DNA of 64,000 nucleotides from Norana najaformis. Its lineage: Eukaryota; Annelida; Clitellata; Crassiclitellata; Hormogastridae. Under the pieces are notes generated by a model, which made no database searches, was not told the origin of the DNA, and saw only the letters and a program-made list of their open reading frames with translations. Position numbers and translations under genes: made by a program. Within the stretch, counting starts at the first letter, position 1. Every line of letters begins with the position of its first letter. The stretch is from positions 39,395,238 to 39,459,237 of the forward strand of contig OZ029915.1 of NCBI GenBank assembly GCA_964023275.1, given 5' to 3'. Below, piece after piece: positions 55,010 to 64,000 of the stretch.

Positions 55010-55093
55010 TTTCTTCCTTGCGCTCTCCCTCAACCCTCTCCTTCTTTTCCCCAACGCCATAACCCTCCCCTCCCCAATGTTCTCTTCAATGCG
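55010..55093. repeat. 84-bp inverted repeat, right arm
   Basis: TTTCTTCCTTGCGCTCTCCC to GTTCTCTTCAATGCG, 508 bp from the left arm. Confidence 0.95.
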
Positions 55094-55375
55094 TAGCCTT
55101 ACTACGACACACGGGCTTCGAAGATTCGCGTTAAACACGCATAACTAGACATTCGGTCGAGGTGGCCCGAAGCAATGAATTAATGCGTCAACCACCTGTT
55201 GCCTTCAGTTCTTGTGCAGCCGGTCGAATAGTAAAGGAAAACGCTCCGGTTATAAAACGAACCTCTACAGTTCGTCACTGTGTCAAAAGCAAAGAGCTGC
55301 AACAAATGAAAATGTAGACTACGACTGCTAATACTGGGGTGAAAATGAGGCACTAAATCCCTAATTAAGTCGTAA

Positions 55376-55650
55376 TCGTAAACTCGAGATTTCTGCAGCG
55401 CCTAACGAAAGCTAAGTCGCTGGAACCAGCTTTTTCACAGGCGCTCAGTCAAATAAAATCGATAGGCTCGAAGGTTTCGTTCCAGGTCAAGATCCAAGAT
55501 TCAGGTTGGCAGATAGTCAGACGGCTATGGTGGATGGTGTTTGGAATTGGAGCGGAGAGAGAGATAAAGGAAAAGGAAAACATCAGGATAGGATTTGTGG
55601 AAGAGGAGTGTTTTCAATTTTGAGTGAAAGACATGCACAGGAATTGTAAG
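55376..55650 (-). mobile_element. LINE 3' end with hexamer tail, longest short copy
   Basis: GTCGTAATCGTAAACTCGAG, then TTCTGCAGCGCC, TTCACAGGCGCTCAGTC, GGTTTCGTTCCAGG, CAGACGGCTATGGTGGATGG and GAGAGAGAGATAAAGG. Complementary in order to 63541-63775. Confidence 0.85.
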
Positions 55651-56238
55651 GGGCGAAGTGTTGGTGAGTTTGTATGATGGCTGAGATCCAGTTCTAGCGA
55701 GAGTATTAATTCTCGACTGTCCAGTCGGTCGGCTCTCAAACGTTGAAGCTTTCTGTTACTGTGTACAAAGTAACGAGATTATTAAACAGCACGAATGGCC
55801 GACCATCAGACGACACCAATCGTACAGCCCAGGGTTCCCTAGATAGACCCTCCAGCCATATACTCTGTCCATGTCAATCACTATATTTGTCATTTGTATT
55901 TATGAACACGATTTATCCCAAGTCCCACGTGCTAAGAAGACAGAGAGTCACAGCATAATATCATGTTGAGCACAACAAGCTATAGTCACAAAATCTCATT
56001 GTTTAAAACTAGTCATTAGGGATGATTGTGCCGATGCCACACGCACTGAAGATAAGCCACTGCTGGATATTATGTTACGTAGGCCGAAAGCTGTCACGGA
56101 AACAGAAAGATTGTTATTGTTTACTCAAAACGAGACGCTGAAATTTGAACTGTTGAACTGCACGACAACGGATTACATTAAGTGCTGATGAATTAATTAT
56201 CCCTATAATAGCGCTGTACTTGGTAAACTTATTTCTGG

Positions 56239-56281
56239 CTATATATATATATATGTATATGTATATATATGTATATGTATA

Positions 56282-56378
<97 letters not shown>
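56239..56378. repeat. (AT)n/(GTAT)n microsatellite
   Basis: ATGT/ATAT mixture grading into a ~90-bp pure AT run. Confidence 0.97.
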
Positions 56379-56439
56379 CTACGTGTGGTAGTACCAGTGG
56401 CATAATTTCGATTTTCAGCTTGTCACAAATATTGAGTCT

Positions 56440-56600
56440 GAGGCCTTGCCCACGAGACCCCACAGAGGAGACCGAGATGAGACCTGAAACGTCCGGTCCT
56501 GAGACCGAGATGAGACCCCGAGACGTTGGCCAATCTGTCCGAGACAGTGAGTCTCGAGAGCGTCTCAAGACCGAGACGTCGAGACTGAAACTACATCTCT
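56440..56600. repeat. GAGAC/GTCTC-rich segment
   Basis: GAGACC, GAGACG and GAGTCTCGAGA words recur about a dozen times in 160 bp, including two copies of GAGACCGAGATGAGACC. Not a regular tandem repeat. Confidence 0.7.
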
Positions 56601-57012
56601 GGTGGCAACACTAAATGCTCTGTATCGGAATGCGATCACCGGATAGTCAACGTCACCGATGGCCTTTTTCCGGAACATGGCTCGGTCTCTTCCAGGAAAT
56701 ATACTGTTACCTTATTGTGGGTCTTATTTCCTAATTAGGCTACGGATTTCATCTTCGCAGCCATTCTACATCTGGTATCTTTGGAATAACGGCCATTTAG
56801 TTCGTACAATAGTCATCATGTGGCACGAACACCGCATAGAGGTCTACCTACTATAGTCACTATACTGCTCTGAATCTCCAACAGCAAGGTCTTATGTAGG
56901 AGACGATGCCCATAAGACAACATTCCCATATGGGTTTCATAAGTCCTAGGCTGCATATGACGTTGCCGTAGGGGATCAGTTTCTTTAAAATTCTCCCTAG
57001 ATTGTCTAAGAC

Positions 57013-57165
57013 AATCGTAATCGTAATTCCGAGATTTCTACAGCGCCCAACGAAAGCTGCGCCGTGGGGACCAGCTTATTTAGGCCCACAGGCGCTCAGT
57101 CAAAACAAAATCGATAGGCAAAAGGGTCCGGTTCCAGGTCAAGATCAAAAAGTCAGATAGAGAGA
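57013..57165 (-). mobile_element. LINE 3' end with hexamer tail, minus orientation
   Basis: CAATCGTAATCGTAATTCCG, AGATTTCTACAGCGCCC, a GGCCCA insertion before CAGGCGCTCAGTC, then GGTTCCAGGTCAAGATC. Confidence 0.85.
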
Positions 57166-57199
57166 CAAGTTCCTTGTTAGATTGTGCAGGCTGTCTGGC

Positions 57200-59080
57200 A
57201 TTTCATCATAGCAAGGTTACCAAGGTAGTCGTTATGTGGTAGATTGGTATATAATGGGTCAGAAAAATATTCATGAGTAATGTGGCTTATTAAACCACGC
57301 ATTTGTACGCCAACATTCAGGGTCAAGATACAGGTTGATAAATTAATTCAGATTGAGAGCCAGAGAGCCGCCTCCCCATTGCTGTGTAATTTAATTGCTG
57401 AACCCTCATGCGGGGCATCGTAACCGGTTAGGCGCCTTCGAAGTAATCCTGTCTGTCGTTTTAACAGTGCCGTAAGACGCGTCGAGCGCCGGACAATGTA
57501 TGGCAAAGGCAAATAACTTATTATGTTGTGCGAGGACATGCATATGTGTAGGCCTGTGTTTGTAGGTCCTAAAATATCGCGATAAGCAGTTAATTACCAA
57601 GTAAGGTGATAATATTAAGTCCAGATCAGGGTAGTGTTTTATTTACCAGAAATGCAGTAACTTACTTAACGTACGGGAGCGTGTGTGCAAGTGTAAGACG
57701 TTACAGAAAAAGAGAGGCAAAATTTTGTGAACAGGCTACACGTGTAGGTTTCATGAATAATAATAAATTTTAGTTAGGCATTGCAGGAATAATATAAGCC
57801 TAATAATTTGATATTTATCTGGTTCCTTTCGCTTTAGTTATTTCTAGTATTTTAACCATTAATGTTAATTCAATTTAATGTAATTAAGCCCTATTTTATT
57901 TTGACAGCTCTTCCCCGCTGTCCAATAACTGTCGATGCTCGATCGAACCCGCGTCGGGATTCGTATTAGGCCAGTAAGAACTTTAGTTTAGGGCGCCCTT
58001 AGATCAACCCTACTAGCGGAAGGCCAACGAAAGTGATCTATCGCACGGTAACAATTTTATAGTGGCCTACCTATTAGATAAAACGGAAGACAATAAGCGT
58101 CGTCCAACCCACGTCATAAGATACAGACATAGCTGTGGCGATTGAATAAGGGCTGCCACACCATGTACTCCTCTAGACGTAGAGCAGCGAAGCTGCGCTC
58201 TGCATATAGAAAGTCAAAGAAATTGGCATCGTTTGCTTACAGATATATTTAATGCATTATGTGACCTGGGCGAACATAGCGTAAACAATCGTCAAAGCCA
58301 CATTCGGGGTAAGTAGCGATATATAGGGCGTCCGAGAAAATACTAACCGGTGTTCTTCCGAGCCACAGCCAAAACAATCGCTGTCTGGTTCTTGGATGGC
58401 TCCGGTGATCTGACAGGGCACGGGCCCACCCTGTTATAAGATTGCGAGACAGTCTAAGCTCTGACAGGGGGAAGAGAAAGGGTTGTGCGGAACTCGGGGA
58501 AGTACAGATGCCGATAAATAAATAACAGGTCTGTGTACAACGAAGGTTAACGCTACGGAAGCTTACTCCACCGGTTCCGCTGGAAAAACAAGTTGGTGTA
58601 AGCGTTGCTCAAAGACAGATCGGTCAGTGTGCTTTTGGGAAACCGGTTCAACTTAGTTTCATCGTGTTTGCGCTTCACATTCAACCCGAGACATGCACAC
58701 AGCTAGAGCTCTTAATTCAGAATACTATTACTGGCCTAAAAAGACTGCTGCGCCGCTTCCATCGAGCGTCGGCAATTACTGGACAGCGGTAAAGGGGTAT
58801 CGAAATGAAATAAGAACCTAATTATATTAAATTGAATTAAAACATAAATCGGTAAAAATACTAGACATAAATCAAGGCTAACTGAACAACTTGAACATAA
58901 AACTATGATTTGATTCCTGCATTATTTAAATAAAAAATATTATTAATAAAATCTGCGCATATAACCTTGTGGCAGGTCCACCACGCATGCTTATAAAACA
59001 TCTAGCCTAATGTGCGTCTACGAAGATATATAAGCCATCAGCCTAACGCCAGGAACCACTTAAGGCTATTGTGATATTGA
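57200..59080. other. Intergenic, no gene recognised
   Basis: Short ORFs only, with no conserved motif noticed on either strand. Confidence 0.55.
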
Positions 59081-59084
59081 AGCC

Positions 59085-59165
59085 TGTGAATTAATTACAT
59101 GTATCTGGTTTCCGCGACTTGGCTTTCGTTTGGCGCTGCAGAAATCTCGAGATTGCGATTAAAGA
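59085..59165 (+). mobile_element. LINE 3' end with hexamer tail, short plus copy
   Basis: GCCTGTGAATTAATTAC, GACTTGGCTTTCGTTTGGCG, CTGCAGAAATCTCGAG and ATTGCGATTAAAG tail. Only about 80 bp retained. Confidence 0.8.
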
Positions 59166-59811
59166 AATTACTCCAAAGATGTAAATTTCAAGCATATTAT
59201 AAATCATAACTTAGCCTGTTTTCTTTTAGGAAACATACAATTAATTTAATTAGAAAGGCATTATAAGCAAAGCCCAACAGAACATCTGGTTATGTTCTAA
59301 GCTAGCCCACAGGCGGCACTAGAGGGTTTCCGGCTTTAGGGTAAAGGGACAGGATCATCCAAGGGACATATAAGTTTCAGTTCATGCACATTCCGTTTGC
59401 GTAAGTTTAATTCGCCGATTTCACTGTGTAAACAGAAAAATTTCGTCTTTCATCATCAACTTTTTTTGTTTCGTGACCATTTTTATTTAAAAATTTTTTA
59501 ATGACTTGTTCAGTTGTCCAGCCTTTTGATGTTCTTCATTATAGTTCTGCTCATCGCTCATAGTCCATACATTTGTAGCCAGTATGGCTTGGTGTCTTCT
59601 TACGAAGATGGCCATATTGGTTCCGCCATTTCACAGTGAAAATTCAAATGTTAAAATGTGCGTTATAAATATAGCATCTGGGTGTAGTTGAGGTAAGTAA
59701 AATTAGACACAAAATTTAACACGTTTAGGTAGCTTTACTATGACAACTTGAGCTAAAGTCAAACATTGGCTACTGAAACATTCCTCTTCTACAAGCCGTC
59801 CAAATGTCTCC

Positions 59812-59940
59812 CTACCTGACTCTTGGATCCTGATCTGGAACCGAACCCTTCCTGCCCATCGAATTTGTTTTGACTGAGTGCCTGTGAATAAGTTGGTTCC
59901 CGCGACTTAGCTTTCGTTGGGCGCTGTAGAAATCTCGAGC
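59812..59940 (+). mobile_element. LINE 3' end with hexamer tail, plus copy
   Basis: CTACCTGACTCTTGGATCC, TTTTGACTGAGTGCCTGTG, CTTAGCTTTCGTTGGGCGC and TGTAGAAATCTCGAGC; the tail repeat itself is almost lost. Confidence 0.85.
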
Positions 59941-60144
59941 TTATGACTAAGATCTCAACACAGGGCCTATAAATATTCGCTTCCGTATCAGCATCATCGT
60001 TTATTCAGATCTGGTGGTTTACTGTACAAAAGAGTTTTTCAGGTTTGACTGCCGCATAATGAGTTTGAAATTTCGATCAGATACTCAGTTCTAACAAGCC
60101 CTGCAGCCCAGAACGCCAAGCATACCTTCAAATATATCAACGCT

Positions 60145-60314
60145 CAGTGGCAGATTCAGCGATAGGCGCGGGGAGGGCGGTTTGCCCCCGCCCCTCTTGG
60201 TTATATGCCGGCGCCCCTTACATCAGACCCATGCACGGAGGACTGCCAGAATGAATGTGACATCCCTCTGGAAATGCCCTTGCCCCCACACAAGCAATAC
60301 TGGAGCCGCCACTG
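60145..60314. mobile_element. hAT-type MITE, second copy, inverted
   Basis: CAGTGGCAGATTCAG ... GGAGCCGCCACTG. The interior GGCGCGGGGAGGGCGGTTTG, CCCATGCACGGAGGACTGCC and GCAATACTGGAGCC is the reverse complement of the 358-503 element, diverged and about 24 bp longer. No exact 8-bp flanking duplication (TCAACGCT versus TCTGTTGA). Confidence 0.8.
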
Positions 60315-60329
60315 TCTGTTGACACATGT

Positions 60330-61735
60330 TTAAGTGAGAACCACAACACATCAAAGAACTCTACATTTCCTAACAGTTACTGTGCTCTTAAGAAGACAGG
60401 CAATAGACTTACAAAATAGCATACAGATGGAAGAAAAAAATCTGCTCCATTAGTTACTTTTATCTATCTGCGCATTTTAAAATGCACAAAAAAAGTCGGC
60501 ACCACTGATAGAATTCAAACCAACTCCCAAAACATCCACCTTGGGAAGTTTTTAATTAGGGTTGCTTCTCACTAACTACTAATAATCCAAACGAATGCCT
60601 CAACTCACAGGCGCAAACACCTTGAAGGAAACTAGACTTGAGCTAATACCATTAATGTTGGTGTCTGATTCCTGCCTCCGATACATTTTCCTGACCTTAC
60701 TTTGACGCACAGTGCTGCCCGAAAATAAGGAGTGTTTGACTTCAGCAACTGATGTCATCTAGATAAAAATCTTTTGGCAAAACTGTCATCTTTCACCTAC
60801 TTTAGCTAATCATCAGTGGTCGACTGTTAATTCCACCAGCTCAATCAAACAACAGAGTAGCCCAGAGGCCCAGTTTCTCCAGGTGCAGCTGCAGGAACAA
60901 TAAAGAGACTAACCCTTTGAAGCTGCAGAATCTGATGTACTTTTGCTCAGGGATGGGTGTGGAAAAGAGCATGGACAAACGAGAGGGCAGGAGAAAGGTA
61001 CTTAAACTAACCTGAAAGCTGGCAACATTTGATGCGTATCAATATTATTTACCGAAGGCTGTATGCCCACTGACATACACTGCTGTGACACTTTCGTCAA
61101 ATAATTACTTTTTAAATAGCACAATGTTCTCTTGTTCTACATTCTGCTGGTATGTCAAACTGATAGAAGTCTTTAGCCTATATAAAAGTGCTCAGCTAAG
61201 GTGTCTGCTTATTTCAAATATGGGAAATCAAATGTGACACTTTCAAACTAGAAGATAGAAACATGGAACTGGAACTCAAATGGGGTATGACTTTTAGGGA
61301 AGGAGGATAAAGAATGAGGGGAGGAAAATGGTTGAGTTGGAAAGATAAGTGGAATTGGCTCCCCCCTCAATAACTCAGATACATTTACTTCACAACAATA
61401 AATTTTCTAGTTAATATATCAGTTTTCCATTCACAGAGGTGGTAACAGAAAAGTCCAGAGGTTGCTGGTTTAAAGTTCTTTACATGCTGGCACAGAAAAA
61501 CTTTCAGTTCAAACAGTTCCTTCGAGAAAACGCTCTGCACGTGACTACATTATGCTTGCATTCACCGGGAGATAATACAAGATAAGATTTGTAGCCTGCA
61601 TCATACACTAAGGCCAAAAATTAATTAATTAATGATACCACATGAGTGGACTAAAGACTGATTTAAAATAAGCCTCATGCAGCAAATATACTCATTTACA
61701 CTGCCCCACAAGTTGAGCCACATAATTATTTTAAA
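60330..61735. other. No gene recognised; 3' flank of NUDT7
   Basis: AT-rich and CpG-poor. It may include the NUDT7 3' UTR. Confidence 0.5.
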
Positions 61736-62501
61736 TCATAATTTGCTTTTGTTGTGAGTCAAGTGATGTATGATTGTATAAATGAACTCTCGCAAGAAAC
61801 TGAATGGGTCTTCTGGCAACAAGATTCCATTCAGTGAATAAGAATATTCTGGACTCTTCTGAAACACTCCACAGGCCAGTTCGATTGCAAATGATGCAGT
61901 TAATCCCCAGGTCACCACAGCTTCCTCAGAAACAGCATCCTGAAAAAAGTGAGCATAGTCTTTACAATCAAAAACATCAAAAACCACTGTCCAGTGGTCT
62001 CTATCTGACAAAAACCTTTCAAGTGGAAGCTTAAAACTGAAAGAGACTTCATCACTGGGTTTTGGACAGAAGTCACTTGAAACAATTCCCACAATAGGTG
62101 TGACGAGTATTTGGTGAATGCTAATTCTAGGAGGGAGCTCTCCAACCACTTCTACTTGGCTTGGATCCAGTCCAATCTCCTCATAAGCTTCACGGACTGC
62201 AGTTTCAACAGCATCAAAATCAGATGGCTCCTTCTTCCCACCAGGAAAAGACACATCACCCTTGTAAATACCAACATTATTCGATCTTTTTGTCAGCCAC
62301 ACTTTCACAACACCATCTTCTAGCACAAGTGGAATCAGAATAGCAGCCTTTGATATGTTCTTAATGGGTTCTGGAAGAAATTCCCAGTTGTACTGTGTCG
62401 AATGGAGATTTGAGATGTGAGACCGAAGTAGCTCATGCGTCCACATCATGAATGACTTGGCAAACACAGTTCCTCGTAAACTGTTGTCAAGAGAAGTTAA
62501 T
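61736..62501 (-). CDS. NUDT7: NUDT7-like peroxisomal coenzyme A diphosphatase, last (main) exon
   Basis: Nudix hydrolases of the NUDT7/8 group cleave CoA and CoA esters to 3',5'-ADP and phosphopantetheine; NUDT7 acts in peroxisomes. Seen here: LTKRS plus GDVSFPGG (CoA-family signature region), the Nudix box GGKKEPSDFDAVETAVREAY and EEIGL, a following VVGELPPRISIHQILVTPIVG block, and the C-terminus NKSKL, a type 1 peroxisomal targeting signal. The signature Arg between RS and the Gly is Gly here (NNVGIYKG). The exon is taken to start at acceptor GGCTCCAG (62501), since no ATG opens the frame there; if unspliced, the first ATG is 62449, giving 237 aa. The human protein is of similar length. Confidence 0.92.
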
Positions 62502-63229
62502 CTGGAGCCAAATAACAATCACAGATTTAGCATAATGTAAAATTTTGAAATTTCAGACCAAGAAAGCGAGAAGCACAAAAGTTAAGCCACATCCATGCAT
62601 CATATAACACTAGGGATAGATATACCGTACACACAGACAGGCATTAATGAACAATCAAGCAAATAAAGTCTGCAAACAAATAAGATTTGCAAGGATAGTC
62701 ACTTCAGTATACGACAGGTTAACATTATGAAATAATTTGAGTAATGCTTGTTGGTGTTTTGTGCTCATATTCAGTATTATTCAGCACAGAAGAGGTGCAG
62801 ACAACGTACAAATTAAAATTAAAAATACACATCAGTTAATAAGTCACCTGCCGATATAAATCCAATTGTAAGTTCATTTTCTTCAGCTACTGTCTTTAAA
62901 AACCCTGATTTACACTTGTAAACTTAGCTTTTGTCACTGAGCACCCACAAGTGACTACTGTCACTTAAACCTCTTGACTCAAATTCCGAGATTTCTCATT
63001 AAGTTACATAAGCCTTGTCAGTGTATTTTATGATCAGGTTGTATTATGCGACACAAGGAAATCCGAATGTGTGCACGACTCAGGCATGCATTCGTGGAAA
63101 TGCAGAGTAGAGTACATTTTGCCTTAGATATGTCTAGACATGTTCAGGCAAGCTGAGAAGTATAGGTTTGAGTGAGGTATATGTACATATGTTCTGTCTG
63201 TATAATAGATTTGACATTAGGCATTCAAA
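62502..63229. other. 5' flank of NUDT7, no exon assigned
   Basis: Should contain an upstream NUDT7 exon or promoter if 62501 is a true acceptor. No convincing ATG exon was identified. Confidence 0.4.
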
Positions 63230-63235
63230 GTGATG

Positions 63236-63780
63236 AGAGTTGAAAGTCTTATCCCTTACCTACAACACACTTCAGTCCTCTCAACCCTCCTATCTTCGTC
63301 AATTATTTACAATCCAACCACTCCGTTCAACCCGCTCCTCGTCTATCCTAACACTTCTTTGCCCTCCTGTCACCTCATCCTTAAAATTTGGAAATCGCTC
63401 CATAGCCATAACTGTCCGACCCCTCTGGAATAAACTCCCGCCAGAGTTACGACAATTATCTGATCCATCATACGAACTCACCAAAACTTCATCTCTTTCA
63501 GTTTCTGTGCTGGTCTTTCACCCAAGAATGAAAACATTTCTTTTTCAGAAATCTTATCCTGATTCTTCCTCTTCTCCTAGTCTCTCTTCTTGCTTCTATT
63601 TCAAACACCATCCACTGTAGCCGTCCGACTGTCTGACTGCCCGACTCCTGGATCTTGACTTGGAACCAAACCCTTCTGCCTATCGATTTTGTTTTGACTG
63701 AGCGCCTGTGAATAAGCTGGTTCCCATGACTTACCTTTCGTTGGGCACTGTAGAAATCTCGAGATTATGATTACGATTAC
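63236..63780 (+). mobile_element. CR1/L2-like LINE: RT C-terminus plus 3' end with GATTAC tail
   Basis: A frame from 63240 encodes SLKFGNRSIAITVRPLWNKL, PPELRQLSD and FHPRMKTFLFQKSYP to a stop at 63620. This is followed by CCGTCCGACTGTCTGACTGC, TTTTGACTGAGCGCCTGTG, CTTTCGTTGGGCACTG and AGATTATGATTACGATTAC. It links the protein-coding part of the element to the tail found alone in at least eight other places in the window. Confidence 0.85.
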
Positions 63781-64000
63781 ATAGAGCTGATAATTATAAT
63801 TTGGAGAAACTGTATGAATTTATGTGATGTGATATTCTTGAAAAGAACAGACTCAATACAAATCAAAAAGAAAAACAAACTTTATGATTTTATGTAGAAA
63901 TAGGCAATGTTACTTTGTACAGATATTATAAGTAGCACTTACAGCGGTGAGAGTACAGTATAGGAGATCGGAAAGTTACAGTCTTAATACAGGCATGCAT

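Overview
This is a eukaryotic (metazoan) window. Protein-coding genes are split by spliceosomal introns with GT-AG, and apparently two GC-AG, boundaries. Non-LTR retrotransposon fragments, tRNA-derived SINEs and long tetranucleotide microsatellites fill the space between exons. A SUEL/rhamnose-type lectin domain joined to CUB and sushi domains, a TAX-4/CNGA-like channel, a THAP protein and the frequent word AGGCCTA suggest a marine invertebrate, possibly an echinoderm, hemichordate or other non-vertebrate. The species cannot be fixed from sequence alone.

Layout. 0.6-7.3 kb, minus strand: the 3' two thirds of a cyclic-nucleotide-gated channel alpha subunit (five exons with matching phases, plus one candidate N-terminal exon), with a 5'-truncated CR1/L2-like LINE inside a CATA microsatellite in one intron. 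7.3-13.4 kb: no gene recognised; microsatellites, a degenerate minisatellite and nested LINE 3' ends. 13.5-15.3 kb, minus: a THAP zinc-finger gene whose reading frame runs, after an in-frame TAG, into the C-terminal part of a P-element/THAP9-type transposase with the catalytic core absent. 15.5-23.1 kb, plus: a complete seven-exon uracil phosphoribosyltransferase homologue (UPRT, 225 aa), head to head with the THAP gene across a CpG-dense ~200 bp promoter that carries a perfect CRE palindrome and a TATA box. 31.2-51.4 kb, minus: a complete six-exon gene for a 549-aa type I membrane protein (signal peptide, SUEL lectin, CUB, sushi, transmembrane helix, ~170-aa tail). 61.7-62.5 kb, minus: a NUDT7-like peroxisomal CoA diphosphatase ending in SKL. 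The far right end carries the RT C-terminus and 3' end of the LINE family whose truncated tails are scattered through the window.

The genes do not form one pathway. UPRT (pyrimidine salvage family), NUDT7 (CoA turnover), a sensory-type channel and a surface lectin receptor are independent neighbours. The only regulatory link seen is the shared THAP/UPRT promoter. CpG content is mosaic: high around the channel, the THAP/UPRT promoter and the lectin 5' end, and almost absent in the UPRT and lectin bodies, as expected for invertebrate gene-body methylation. All exon structures were built by eye from splice-site motifs, phase agreement and remembered family conservation; nothing was searched or aligned by program.
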